In this document: positions 1 through 12,176 of the stretch, in pieces
Layout: each line of letters begins with the position of its first letter
Position numbering within the stretch: position 1 is the first letter of the stretch
Assembly: GCA_036346375.1 (NCBI GenBank)
Contig: CM070503.1
Span: 5,394,001 to 5,458,000 of the forward strand
From: Guadua angustifolia
Taxonomy: Eukaryota; Streptophyta; Magnoliopsida; Poales; Poaceae
Length of the DNA: 64,000 nt
Reading direction: 5' to 3'
Notes under the pieces: model-generated
The model's input: the letters and a program-made list of their open reading frames with translations, nothing else
Database searches by the model: none
What the model was told of the DNA's origin: nothing
Translations under genes and position numbers: made by a program

Positions 1-1500
1 CATCAGGCACAGTGCCCCCGGCCTCGCATTGCACGCAGACCAGTCGGGGTGATTTGATCGGGACGCTGCCGCTCCGATGGGACGCACGCGCTCGCCTCCA
101 TCCGTGCCGCCCATACCTTGTCCCCCCGCTCTGTTCCAAGCCTATAACAGTGCGCTACTTGGACCGTGCACAAAGAAACATTGTGATCGATATAACGCCT
201 TTTACTCAGGCAGGCACTTGCTCTCTTTACTTTACCAATGTTCATCATCCACAGTGCTAGTTATGCATAGAGATTTGAGGTCGACGAGCCGAGCGCACAT
301 ACCTGATACACACGATGCGTCCAAGATTCCAACCCTTTAATTTGGAGCGTCTCTTCAGCTTGAACGTACGTACGTCCTTCTGAGGAATCCAAGTCAACTA
401 GGTAGGTGTGTACTCTTGCTTGGGTGTCATCCGCGGCTGCGTATGCCAATACGCGCGGAGAAAAATGGTACTGCCTTCGTTTCAGAATATTCGACCATCA
501 ACTTTGATCAGTCAGACCAATAGTATTTTTTATAAACATTTAGATTGGTAGTATTAAAATACATTTAGATTGGAAACTGCATTTTTCGTGCATCCGTTCC
601 GTGGAAATGCAATTTTCGCGCCCCTATTTCGTGTCAATTGTGCGGGAATTTTGCACCTTCGATTTTCCACATCTCCATTTCGTAGCAAATCAAATTCCCG
701 TGCCCCCATTTCGTGAGGCAAACCAATATCCCACGCTACAATACTAGGGATACTGTAGCAATTTTGAGCTACAATACCGCGGGGATTACCTTCCTATGGA
801 ACTATATCGCGGAGAGGAGCTATTTTGTAAATTTTTTAAATTAGCTATTTTTGAAAAAAAGGAAGTGGCCAAATATATAGTAGCAGTTCTCCATTGTGTA
901 AATTATTTTTACTTCTGTCTATAGATTAGATAAAAGTATATTACATATAACTGATGTTAAAACTTCACTGTAGTAGACTCCTTTTTTAAAAAAAAACCTA
1001 GCCTTTTGCCAAACAAAATTACAAAAATAGTCTCCCGACCCACCCTTACCGTGCTAGACAGAAGGCTAGTTTTTTTTAAAAAAAATCAAGGTGGCTGCTG
1101 TAGTAAACTACTAAACTGCTGTTGATACAGCTGTACATACTCTGATACGGTACGCCAACCCGCGCGCCTCCACCGCAGCGGCAAGTCTGTTCATCAGCGG
1201 GAGAAATGCCCGCCCATTTGGAGTCTCGGTTGCCGCCGCGCCTGAAACGAAAGGCGGAGTGCTGCATTTGGGCTTTAGAGAGGCTGTTCTGTGAAGCTCT
1301 CTACGGCGCAGTTGCTACCAGGTCTAACTTGACTGGGCGAGAACATACCCACCCAGGCCGACCTGATTGGATTGCGATGGCCCATGGACGAACCAACGTG
1401 ACCTAGCTCCCCAGCAGCCCAACTCAGAACAAGCGCGCACGCAGTCCCTCGCCAGTTTTGCACATGAGATAATAGTCCGTCGGTCGGACAGAGTCTGAGA
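1..1500. other. Intergenic stretch, no gene recognised
   Basis: Only short overlapping frames are present, without recognisable domains. At 471-560 there is a sequence resembling one end of a Stowaway-type MITE (CCTTCGTTTCAGAATATT), but no matching second end was found. At 590-790 short AT/GC-mixed repeats of the type 'catttcgt' recur. Confidence 0.5.
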
Positions 1501-1524
1501 CTCAGCCACAAGAGTCACGGGACC

Positions 1525-2124
1525 GTGATCGGTCAGTCAGCACGGCAGTCAAGGCCGTCCTCTCCTGACGCAGCCCAGCTCAGCCGAGCCGCTGCCACCG
1601 CCGAGCACCTCATGCCACCGGCCGGCGGGCCACCACCTCTCTCTCACCCACGTCTCTCCCGCCCCCCGGTCTTCCCTCCCCGACCGTTACTCCGTTCCAT
1701 CGTCTTTTCAAAAAGGAAACGGCACTCAGCTACCCCACCGAATCGTACTCGCAAACATACAGGTAGGCCCATTATGCCTTCCGATCCCACCAGCCATAGA
1801 CGTAACAGAAAGGCAAGCGAGTGGCAACGGCAAAGACCAGCTGCGTCTGCCTCTGATACCTTTCTCTCTTCCCCTAGCCTGGCACAGATTCCCAGAGCTG
1901 CCAAAAGCAAACACCCCTCGCGTCCTCGTCCTCCCGCCATTACTCACCAGGGCACCGACGCACCCCTCCCACTCCGCCACTGACATGCGGCCCACGCCAC
2001 CATCTCTCCTCCTCGGCGCAGCTTACATACCATACGGTTCTCCGTTCTCTCCCACAGGGATTGCACACTACACAGTTCAAGCTCGCACTCCACACTTCCA
2101 CAGCCCGAATCAAGCATCTCGGGA
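1525..2124 (+). promoter_or_regulatory. Probable promoter and 5' UTR of the LysM gene
   Basis: The 600 bases before the ATG at 2125 are C/T-rich and CpG-containing, as is common for 5' leaders of grass genes with GC-rich first exons. Open frames on both strands here are low in complexity (Pro/Ser/Arg) and match no family I know, so I read them as non-coding. No convincing TATA box was found, and the transcription start cannot be fixed from sequence alone. Confidence 0.4.
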
Positions 2125-5100
2125 ATGGGGGAGGTGTATAGCTTCGTGGCGGCGGCGGCCGTGATGCTTGCGATGGTGGTGGTGTCGCCGCGTGGCGCGG
2201 AGGCGAAGACGACGATCGAGCCGTGCTCGGGGTCGGACTCGTGCCCGGCGCTGCTGGGATACACGCTCTACGCCGACATGAAGGTGTCCGAGGTGGCCAC
2301 GCTCTTCGGCGCCGACCCGGCGGCGCTGCTCGCGGCTAACGCGCTCGACTTCGCGGCGCCCGCGGCGGCCCACCGCATCCTCCCTATGGGGCTCTTCGTC
2401 CGCGTCCCCACTCGCTGTGCCTGCGCCGACGGCGTCCGCAAGTCCGTCTCCATCCGCTACGCCGCGCGCCCTGCCGACACGCTCGCCACCGTCGCTGACG
2501 GCGTCTTCGCGGGGCTCGCATCCGCCGACCAGATCGGCAACGCCAACGGCCTTGTCTCCGCGGACCCCGACGCGCCGCTTGACGCTGGCCAGCAGCTTGT
2601 CATCCCGCTGCCCTGCGTCTGCTTCAACTCCTCCGACAACAACCTGCCCACCGTATACCTCTCCTACGTCGTGCAGATAGGCGACACCGTGCCTGTCATC
2701 GCCGCCAGCTACGAGACCACCGTCACGGATATCATGAATGTGAACGCCATGGGGAGCCCCGTCGCGGCGCCGGGCGACATTCTCGCGATCCCATTGCCAG
2801 GTATAAGTAATATCAAATCGCCACTTTCTTGTACGACGCATTTTTGTAAGGATGGTTTTAGTTGTTTCTCTGTCAGAAATAGAGTAAATAGAGGAACAGG
2901 TGATATCGATTACTAGAATACTAGATCGTCTTACTTCATCTGTTTGCCTGATCTACAGTGGCCTAAACGCTAACGTTTGTGCTTGGTGTTGAAAAGGAAT
3001 GTAGTATGGAATGAGCTCAACGTTCAGCTTAGAACCACAATGTGCGTCTGTTCCCTCGGGAGTTAACTAATTACGGCATTGTTGGACAAAACAGAGTTTC
3101 TATTCGGTACTTTCAGCCATTCAGGTGCAGTCACAGTGCTGGGGAAGCCGGGAAGGCATAGATTTGGAGTTAATAGTTGGATATATGATGTGGTAATCTT
3201 AATTTGGCTCATTGCAACGGATGGTTTTGAGTTAAAGCTGTGCGCATGTGCTTAGTAGTCGACCTGTCCATTTGTGTTATGTTATGAAAAGCTAGCTCAC
3301 AAGCAAAGTGCTAGTAGGATGTCGCTGGAATGCAGTGGCGGACCCAGGAAGAAATTATAGGTAGGGCAGGTTTAAAGTAGTATTAAAACGCTAAAAAGAA
3401 TGCAATATACGTAACAACAATAGTACTATTAAAGAAACATACATAAAGAAACAATTCAGTTCTAAGTTAGATTCAGTTCTAAGCAAAAAGCACAGAACTT
3501 CTAACTTCAAATGCTAATCCACATCAACAAATGCTTTCATCGAGTTAAGGGCGATAGCCACGCATCACATATTCACACTTGGCACTTTCACCGATCAGAA
3601 CAAGCTGAAAGAAAAGAAAGAAAAATACGCGCACATAATTAAACTGTAACTTAGGATGATATTCACAGTTGCTCAGCATCTACGTACCAGAGTCTGCATG
3701 TGCTTACTAGCTCCACCATTGCTATTGCTTAAAACAAGAGTTTGAGGTGGGGCAGCAGCCCAAGCTGCCCCAGTGCTGGGTCCGCCCCTGCTGGAATGTG
3801 ATTGTTTTAATTACTATTTGATTGATCCATGGCGGGAATAGTAGCATATGCAGCTTGTTTTTTGTTTTTAAATCGAGCAACTTTGCTTTTGGTTTTGATA
3901 TTGAGTTTTACTCAGTAAGCTAGCATAACTTGTGCATTGTTCTATAAGTTGAACTGTTAAGTTATTCCTTTTCATTGAATATCTGAGTTTGAAAATTGTG
4001 TATCCAGTAAGATGGCATAAGCAGCATATTGTGCAGACTGATCAATTCTTCAGTGACAGATCTCTATTTTTATGGGTTCTATCTTTTGACAATTGCTAAT
4101 TCTGTGACTCCACAACTGAACAGCATTTTTTTTCTCTACTCTAAACATCAGCATTTGCCTACAATTTTTCTGATAATGGTTGTTTATTTCTGTGTCTAGC
4201 ATGTGCATCTACATTTCCAAACTCTGCTTCAGACCATGGATTGCTTGTGGCAAATGGGACCTATGCACTTACTGCTGGCAACTGTGTGCAGTGTAGTTGT
4301 GGCCCAGGCAATCTCAAGTAAATGTCAGCTCTTACGTTTTCTTTTTAAAGCAGTATTACTACTGGAACTATTCTTGGATCATAGTCCCTGTCTTCTGTTC
4401 TGTACCAGTTTATATTGCACACCAGCTTCATTATCAGGATCATGCCCAAGCATGCAGTGTCGCAACAGCAATGTGATACTTGGCAATGTGAGCACCCATC
4501 CCACCAGTGCAGGCTGCAATGTTTCTTCTTGCAGCTATGGAGGTTTCCTTAATGGATCTATTACCACTTCGTAAGCAACATGTTGCCCGATGTCTTTCAC
4601 TATCCCTACTTCCTCGAATCAAGATTGTTACAACTTACTTTTTCTTTGCAGGCTAAACACGGGTCTTCAACCCAGATGCCCAGGTAATTATTGTTGCTGT
4701 AATCCTCTCTCTACATAATTGGCTTTCAAGGCAGTGATAGCATTACATTGTTGTCTTTTATAATCTGCACAAAATATCAGCGTTGTAGGTTTTCGATTAG
4801 GCAAGGCATCCATTTCTTTTTCTGAATCTAAACACTCTCATCTGTCACTGCCCTTTGAAAGCATCCACTGCAAAGTGCAAACTGTATCATCATAATCTAT
4901 CTAGACATGCAAAGGTGCAAGTGTTCCTGCACTACATTTAAGTTTGCATATATATATACGTTCACAATTTCTGTTGCACTCTCCCTGATTACTTGGAAAT
5001 GCATTGTTGAAGTAACGGACGCCATATTTTCTGAGCGAATACAGTAAAGCTTTAACTCTAGAGAAAATTCAGATTAATCAACAATACACCTGGCACGGTC

Positions 5101-5619
5101 TTTAAAATTTAAAATTTGTTTGTGATTACATGTTCTCTAATTTCTGAATGAATACAGGAAAATTTTAACTCAAAAGAAAATTCAGATTACTCAACAGTAC
5201 AGTACCCCTGGCAAGGTCTTTAAATTCAAACACTGGGAACAATACACCTTTTTTATTATTATATTCTCTCTAATTTTGCTCATTTTGTCAGAATAGCCAG
5301 TTTTGCTTTGATCTATCTCATGTTCTGATTGTTCGTTCACTCAGGATCGCATCAATTTCCTCCACTCACGGAGCCACCTACTACAGTGAACCATGATTCG
5401 ACGTATCTTCCTCCATTATCTGCACCAGCACCTGCAGAAGCAGGTGGTGCCATTCCAGCACCAAGCTCATCATCGGTGCAAGGAGGGTCCTTCACACTCC
5501 CAAAAGTTTCTCGGGCAAACGGCCCTGCTGGAAGCATTTCAGAGGCACCCCTGATGATCAAACCACATCAAATCCTATCCAGTTTCATTTTTTGCCTACT
5601 TTGCTACTTGCAGATGTGA
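2125..5619 (+). CDS. LYP: LysM-domain GPI-anchored receptor-like protein (LYP/LYM class)
   Basis: Spliced gene; exons 2125-2800, 4200-4317, 4409-4570, 4652-4683 and 5345-5619 join in frame with GT-AG borders to give 420 residues. Residues 1-27 are a signal peptide (ending near GAEA). Extracellular LysM modules follow at about 46-100, 111-168 and 181-225, linked by the CxC pairs CAC and CVC typical of the family. A Cys-rich stretch comes next (CVQCSCGPG, CNVSSCSYGG), then a Pro/Ala/Ser-rich stalk and a hydrophobic C-terminus (ILSSFIFCLLCYLQM) fitting a GPI signal. Rice LYP4/LYP6 and Arabidopsis LYM1/LYM3 of this class bind peptidoglycan and/or chitin at the plasma membrane and act with the CERK1 kinase in immunity. 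Having no kinase domain, it should need such a partner. Length is close to known family members. I cannot say whether it is the LYP4 or LYP6 orthologue. Confidence 0.93.
3333..3790. mobile_element. hAT-type MITE in intron 1 of the LysM gene
   Basis: The ends are inverted repeats: CAGTGGCGGACCCAGGAAG on the left, and CAGGGGCGGACCCAGCACT read inward from the right. An exact 8-bp direct repeat, CTGGAATG, flanks them at 3325-3332 and 3791-3798. The 8-bp duplication and CAG(T/G)GGCGGA end are hallmarks of hAT elements. At 458 bp without an open frame it is non-autonomous. It lies within the 1.4-kb first intron. Confidence 0.9.
5037..5226 (+). repeat. Direct duplication in intron 4 of the LysM gene
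   Basis: A segment of about 75 bp (tacagtaaagctttaactc ... ctggcacggtctttaaa, about 5040-5107) recurs in diverged form at about 5153-5225 (tacaggaaaattttaactc ... ctggcaaggtctttaaa). It looks like a local tandem duplication inside the intron and has no evident function. Confidence 0.6.
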
Positions 5620-6680
5620 AGCACCATGTGAAGAATTCTTAGTTGTACTCTGTAGTAACTGTAAACTGGAAGCCTCATTTAGGCAGGCAAGTGGACAGTA
5701 TCATAACGGCGATGTTTTTGAAGCTCCTCGTCTTTCTAGGTGTATATATTACTGTGCCTTTATCTCGTGAGATTTCTTAGCTATTGTACCTAAGCAGCAT
5801 CTCCGACGATAGCTTTGCAGCCTTTGCACTGAACGTTGATTCTGGTGTGATGTGGAAAGAGGTCCATGAAGTGCATTTTATCACCCATCTTGATCACATT
5901 TTTCTTTCTAGAGCAGCCATGGACATGCTCCTTTTCTCGAGGCCTTCTTCGTCGGCTTCAGAAAGGAAATTCCTCATTGTGCGCTCAAGCTCAACTGATT
6001 GCGCTATGAGTTCTGTGGAATCGGATGTCGTTGCTAATCTGTCATCTAAAATGCGATTCATGTGGTGTTAGCTTTCTTTGCTCTCCTTTTCTTCTTGTCT
6101 TTGATCTTCACTTTGGGACCATTCTTCATCTTCCCTGCCCAGCTCCGCCGATTTTGACATGGAACTTCCAGGCTTTCAGCCGAGCACATTTTCATCATGC
6201 AAGCATGTAACTACCTGGCTGGTGGCTGGTGCATCACACTGTGATCTGCACATTTCCAAGGCAATTTGCATGGCCAAAGTGCGCCAATGCAAAGGATACA
6301 GTGCACATTCCTACCTACCAACCAACCAATCCATAGGACTAGTAGGACCATATCACTATATCCGGCAGAAGTGAAATGCCATTGCTCTTTCTGCTAAGAT
6401 GCTCCCTCCAAGTATTTTTCCTCCCGCCTTTTACAAGCATCTCAGGTCGCAACAAGTGGCCGTTACTCCCTGCCGCGCAGCTCCCAATCGAAAGGACAAA
6501 AGCTCCTGTGCTGAAAAATGCTCTGAGAACGATCAATCGGCGCTTCAAATCGGAATAAAAATCGGAGACGACACACGCAAGAATATCCAACGGCGCCAGG
6601 CTTTCTGCAGAATAATGCTACTGCTGCTATGAGATGTTGTCAGCTCTCGCCACTCGCTCCGTGTGAAGAGTAGTGATACC
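5620..6680. other. 3' flank of LysM gene; possible minus-strand gene fragment
   Basis: The first few hundred bases probably include the LysM 3' UTR. On the minus strand, 5894-6062 reads as a 55-residue open frame with protein-like, charged composition (it contains LDDRLATTSDSTEL and RTMRNFLSEADEEGLEKRS). Upstream, at 6080-6145, lies a Lys/Arg-rich frame (KNGPKVKIKDKKKRRAKK). I do not recognise the family. It may be a captured exon or a small gene remnant; splicing cannot be shown. Confidence 0.3.
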
Positions 6681-9600
6681 CACGCTTTACCGAGTGCTTT
6701 TATCGCCTTAAGATGCCGCCGCACGTGGCATTATCCGCATTTGGTAATGGCGGCAATCTCTCAATAAGGTGAGAGTAGTTTTGCCCGTTTCTTATTGCCG
6801 GCCAGTTCCCAGCCAACCAACTCTACAAGGCTAGGACGGCCTGCAGAATCAGTATTGTTTGGCTACGTACATGGAATTCATTTTATCCACATGCGATTTG
6901 CTAAGAACAAAGGTAGGTTAACAAGCATTACTAATGTATGATGACAAGGCAGATTAAAAATTTTCTGTTGAAAACGCGATTTCATAAGCACGAAGTATAT
7001 ATTAAGGTACGGTAACGAGAATGTTCCCATGAAAACCATGTCTTCAGAGTTTTCAATTTTTTTTTTTTAAATCATATATAAGAGGATGCCTTTTAATCAT
7101 TCAAACGTAACCTCATTTGCAAGTTTCAATATGATGTTGAGTTTGATCATGAAATTTTGCGTCCTTATAGAACACCCTCTCTCCTACACATGGTATTTTT
7201 CCTTTCAGAACTTTTGAAAACTGTGAAGATACAGTTTTTGTAGATTTGTAACATGTAGGTGGTTTTCCCTCTATACGGCGTATACGCATCTCTGATCATT
7301 TGTCGTTAAAACAAGTCCAATCAACTTTCAAAAGAATCTAGTAGTGTTTATATACTTTCCTCTCAATACAAATTGTATAAATCTTGAAGCAAGCCAATAA
7401 GTAAATAATCATATTCTACCTTTCATTTATGTTTTAATATTTTTTTTCTGAAACGAGGAGCAGACACGCATCAATACTACTACTCACCGTTCCGGCTCCT
7501 GTCCTGTTGATCGCTTATTCCCCAACCTGATTGAACTTCGTGGTGCCTGACCTGACTAGTGCCGTACAAGTTCTTAACCGAAGAACACCAGGTGTCTTAC
7601 TGTTCAACAGTGCTTCATCGATCGATTGACAAATGCATGTACCGTCAGTTCGCGTCTTGTTTTTCGAGGAATCAATTGTCATGCAAAAGGGGAGGGAGAA
7701 AACTCGTTCACTTGACCTCAAATTTCAAAGGATCACTGTTCAACGACAGGCTATGTCAATACGTATGATATGTAATCTGACCTAGCTAGTATTCACTGTC
7801 ATAATAGCTAGTATTTGACATGATGATGTAAGAGGCAGATACTTCAATTTGTTTGGTGGCTACGTTGCTAGTATATAAGCTAGCCTATTACAGTGATAGT
7901 ACTCGTGCTGTACGTACAAGTATGACTTGTGTGTATGTTTGCACTAGCACATCCATAAAAAATACAATATTTTTAAAATTAAGCACATTGAGAACACACG
8001 TATAAACACTCGTACATAGTCACTGTCATACTAGAAATTTTGTAGAGATACAGTAATCACGAAACATGAACACACGTTTTCTCGTTAACACACATATGTA
8101 TATACTCGGATTAAATAAGTCATACCATGCCGATCTAAAAGAGCATAGAAACACTGCTGCTGCTGCCTGGCATAGATACGAGATATCATAAGATCATATC
8201 CTAGTAAATTATTACTTTTGTTACCCAACTCCTAAGTCCCGGCCCCTCTTACATTTGTTAAGTAAGTAACCTGGCTTAATTTTCGAACTTTCACTGACAA
8301 GCGGACCTCATCTTTGGTGCAATTCAGTCCAGTTTCTTTTTAACCCACACTAAACATTCGCAAAGATTTCATTAAAGAGGCACACTCGGTACTAATTAAG
8401 AAATGCACTTCCATGGCCGAGATTAAGACGAGCCGTCCAATGGCAACTCGCTACGCCGGCCGGGCTCCGAAATTCCGATTTCCACTTCGGCAGCAGACCC
8501 AACTAAACAAGCAGCTTGTGCTGTCACCTCTGTCGATTGCTTTACCCTGCATTACTCAGTGCTCCGACGAGCAAAAGATCGTTATCTCCCGGGTCATAAC
8601 CAGCTATAGCTAGTGGCACCAAATGCGGTCATTATCTCTTGGTTAAAGGAAAAGCTCAGATTAAAGCGTAAAAAGCAAAGCGATCCGGAACGAATGGGCG
8701 AGCCAGGCCCCCTGTAGAAGATGAAAGCTGAGATTAAAAAATTAGCTAGCTAGAGACGTCTCATGCATCCATTCGTTGAGTGAGCTCTGCACTTTGGGTG
8801 ATCTTTATGCTATTAGTAAACCTGATCAGATCGTTGGTTACTCCGAAAAGCAGCCGCACAACTACACAAATGGAGTGAAATATCGTGCTTCTGTGACTGG
8901 ATCGATACGGCATGCATGTAGAACTACTAGTTGACAATGTGATCACTTAAGGAATAGTTACAGTGACTTCAGCTCGTTACAGTGTGTGTTCAGTTTGTAC
9001 CATTAGCTAGCACATCACGTTTTGTGGTTATTGAAGGTGTGTACGTAGGCTATATAAGTGGTGTAAAAACTTGTCTATGTAGTTCTGGAGGTTATATATG
9101 ATGGAATGTATGTTACTCGAGAGCAGAACTTTGATATGGGAAATTCTGCCACGATCCATCAACTTGTTGGTCTTGCTAGCTTCTGCCTTCCAGATGAATT
9201 TCTTCCTAGCGCTATGGAATCGATGGGAGCTTATTCACTGTGTACTTTTTACCAGAAAATTGCGTTCTATATAATTATATAAAATCAACTTGCAGACTAA
9301 ATTCTTAGTATTGCTCAAAGATAATCTCTACATTACTAGATCTCTTTCTCCCCCCTTCAGTTTTTTCTGCTTTGTGTTGGTTGTAATTGACCCAGTTTTC
9401 TCTTCCCCTAAAGTCAATGAATAAGCAGCTATTTTAAAAAAGTGTTTCCTTGTTCTACCAGAGTCATCTCCAATCATTTGACCCCATTAATTATATGTAG
9501 ATCTCACCATTTTGCAGGTGGAAATTCTTAGTAAGAAGCTCAATAGATAATCTCTAATGTATAGATTTCTATAACCCCCTTTCTTCAGTTATTTCTTACA

Positions 9601-9894
9601 TGTGTTGCTATTTAATTTTATAGACCTAGTATTCTCTTCCATAAAGTCAATGAATATGCAGCTATAGATAAAATAGACATTTCCTTGTTCTACCAGATTA
9701 TAGGTACAGAATCCAGCTAATTATATAAGTCCGGATCTGGCTTCAGACTACACATCTCAAACAACATTCAGTCTCACAAATTAAGAGGCGAGACATGCAT
9801 GCATGCATGCATGCAAGTAACCGTTATTCAATACCACAGTACTGCTACCCAAAGTGGTTCATGACTTTTATCGATTAATGAAACGACTTAATTA
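6681..9894. other. Intergenic AT-rich stretch without recognisable gene
   Basis: Short frames only. A diverged duplication is visible at about 9300-9480 and 9530-9710: both copies carry 'aaagtcaatgaata', 'gcagctat' and 'ccttgttctaccag' in the same order. A (ATGC)n microsatellite lies at about 9794-9815. No domain, RNA gene or complete transposon was identified. Confidence 0.5.
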
Positions 9895-9897
9895 TTA

Positions 9898-10254
9898 GGG
9901 TAGTCCCAACCCTCTACCTCAGCTGATGTCCATAGAATTAATTACGCTGCCAACTAAGCAAAAATTTGATGTGGCATAGGAATTAAGAAAGGGAGAGAAT
10001 GAAAAACAAAGAAACCGTATCTCATGTAAGAAACTAGGTTGGCGCGGGCATCAAGACGCAAGAAACGAGCAAAATCGGGGTTGGACGTTTCTGCGCGCTG
10101 ATCAAGGTGCGTTTGTGGTGCATACATTGGTTTATTGCTCTCTCTCTCCTCTAGACATTGCTCATGGAAACCATGGGTTGGGAAACTATGCATTGGTTTA
10201 TTGCTCTCTCTCTCTTTAGACACTACTTATGAAAACCATAGGTTGTGACTGCCC
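9898..10254. mobile_element. Tourist-like (PIF/Harbinger) MITE
   Basis: TTA is duplicated at 9895-9897 and 10255-10257. The ends are imperfect inverted repeats: GGGTAGTCCCAACCCTC on the left, and GGGCAGTCACAACCTATGG read inward from the right. TTA target duplication with GGG-starting ends is diagnostic for PIF/Harbinger-derived MITEs. Its right part is internally duplicated: 'cattggtttattgctctctctctc' occurs twice, about 66 bp apart. There is no coding capacity. Confidence 0.8.
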
Positions 10255-10434
10255 TTAGATGTTACAACAGAACAAAGAAAACGGATGGTCTATTCTGAAT
10301 TGTATCACTCTGCCTTTTACTACTCTGTTGTTAGTTTATTTTGAGTTGCACTAGCATATAATACATATTGGTCTAAATCACAGCACTCTTGGATTAACAT
10401 TTTTGGACAAGATGAGAATAAAAATCCAAACAAG

Positions 10435-10438
<4 letters not shown>

Positions 10439-10488
<50 letters not shown>
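10439..10488. repeat. (TA)n microsatellite
   Basis: About 25 uninterrupted TA units. It borders the left side of the first Micron-like element. Matching TA runs lie at 10857-10881 and 11235-11251, the last followed by (TG)n to about 11278. Confidence 0.95.
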
Positions 10489-10493
<5 letters not shown>

Positions 10494-10856
10494 ATTCCAT
10501 ACTCTTTGGTGTGTACTCCCACCTCTAATATACCGTTTAAATGATGTTGTTATACCTCTTTATCCTTTTGAGTATACTCTAATATTAATTATAAGATACT
10601 CCAAAGTGAATTCTCTAAAAATTTTCATTAAAATCCACCATTTATAGCATAATTTGTTTACATATTCCTTTTACATATAGAAAAGGGTATATAGCAAAAA
10701 AATAAAGGGTCTAATGAAAAATTTTCAATCATGTTGTATTGGAGTATCTTAGAATTATTATTGAAGTATACTGAAAGTGATAAAAAAGTATAAAGCGTTT
10801 ATTTAAGTAGTATATTAGAGGTGGGAGTATATACTCCCTGAGAATGGAAAAAGCTT
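10489..10856 (+). mobile_element. Micron-like element, copy 1
   Basis: A 368-bp AT-rich unit bordered on both sides by TA repeats. Its two ends are inverted relatives of each other: 'tactcccacctctaatatac' near the left and its inverted counterpart near the right at about 10810-10830. Insertion precisely into (TA)n without other duplication is the behaviour described for the rice Micron family, and the length is in that range. The family name is inferred from this behaviour, not from an alignment. No coding capacity. Confidence 0.6.
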
Positions 10857-10881
10857 TATATATATATATATATATATATAT

Positions 10882-11234
10882 GAAGCCTTTTTCCGTACTC
10901 CTAGAAGTACATACTCCCACCTCTAATATACCACTTAAATGAACGCTTTATACTCTTTTATCACTTTCGGTATACTCCAATGCAACATGGTTGAAAAAAT
11001 TTCATAAAAACCCTTTATTTTTTTACTACATACCTTTTCCATATGTAAAAGGAATATATAAACAAATATTGCCATAAAGGGTGGACTTTAATGAATTTTT
11101 TCGTGGAATTCACTTTAGAGTATTTTATAATTAGTATTAGAGTATACTCAAAAGGATAAAGAGGTATAACAACATCATTTAAATGATATACTGAAGGTGG
11201 AGTACGTACACCCAGGAATATGGAATCAATTTCC
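10882..11234 (-). mobile_element. Micron-like element, copy 2 (inverted)
   Basis: Reverse-complement relative of copy 1 over its whole length (353 bp); many blocks are identical, for example 'ttatacctctttatcctttt' in copy 1 and its complement here. Copy 1 carries about 22 extra bases near 10747-10770 that this copy lacks. A short TA run separates the two units, so together they form a near-palindrome of about 750 bp. Confidence 0.6.
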
Positions 11235-11278
<44 letters not shown>

Positions 11279-11282
<4 letters not shown>

Positions 11283-11890
11283 GCTGTCCGCTTCGCGTGA
11301 GGGTTGAACTTTTAGCGAATTTTAGACCACACAGTGTTATAGTCCTGTAGAAAGTCTTGTACTAAAACTGTATGCGTGTATGAGGTGTAGTGTGTGTATA
11401 AACATGCTTGGCCTAATTTTGCTTCAGGTATCAGCTGTAACTGCACGTCAAAAATGAAGGAGTAGGGATTTGAATGTCAATTTGCATATAGTTGACGAAA
11501 GAAAGAAATAATACAGAGAATGACATGAAAGAAGTATAGAGGATCAGACCCCAGATCAGTGTTGTCTCCTCTCCACCTCCCAAACTCCTCAACGTTGAAC
11601 CCACCCTGAACGACACGACACGAATCGACCATAAGAAAGAAACGTGACACCAAAAATTCCACAAGGACTAGTTAACCCCTCAAGCGAGATCATATATACA
11701 CTTAATTACATCTATCAATCAATCAAGAGTCCCTTTTTGTAAGACATTAATCAATCAAGATTCATGAACCCATAATATATAGGAATATAGGATACTGTAT
11801 TGGTGCGACTTGATGCGCACGAGCAAAAGGGGGAAAAATGATAGCTAGGAAATCTATATGCCTATCCAATTTGGTGGCCTGATGCATGCC
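11279..11890. other. Spacer between MITE cluster and nested retrotransposon
   Basis: I see no gene here. Short minus-strand frames at 11431-11664 have no recognisable domain. The sequence ends at the TCTCA that borders the left LTR. Confidence 0.5.
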
Positions 11891-11895
11891 TCTCA

Positions 11896-12176
11896 TATTG
11901 GTTTTAGTCCTGATTAGCACACACGTACGATAGCAAAAAAAAAAAAATCAAGTACAAAGGCTTAAAAATACAAATATTTTGGTTGTGCGGTACAACTAGC
12001 ACTTTTCTCGTTTTATTAATGGCTCTTTTGCTTGCTTACAAAAACTCAGGATTCCCTAGAAATTTGTACCCAAACCTATAGCTCTAAGAATTGAAATAGG
12101 ATTCAACAAACCAAATGGGAAAACACTCAACTTTCTTGTAGAATTTGGACCCTTATCCTAAAATTAAATCTAACAT
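11896..12176 (-). repeat. 3' LTR of the gag-only retrotransposon
   Basis: Similar over its full length to 20982-21262; shared blocks include 'atttggacccttatcctaaa' and 'gattcaacaaaccaaat'. The terminal TG/CA is changed to TA on the left. Confidence 0.85.

Noticed and set aside
1525..1983. 152-codon plus-strand frame upstream of the LysM gene
   Set aside because: Low-complexity Pro/Ser/Arg product overlapping the probable promoter/leader; open frames on both strands reflect base composition.
2110..2841. 243-codon minus-strand open frame over LysM exon 1
   Set aside because: Shadow of the GC-rich coding exon; Arg/His/Gly-rich product without domains, while the plus strand has signal peptide and LysM motifs.
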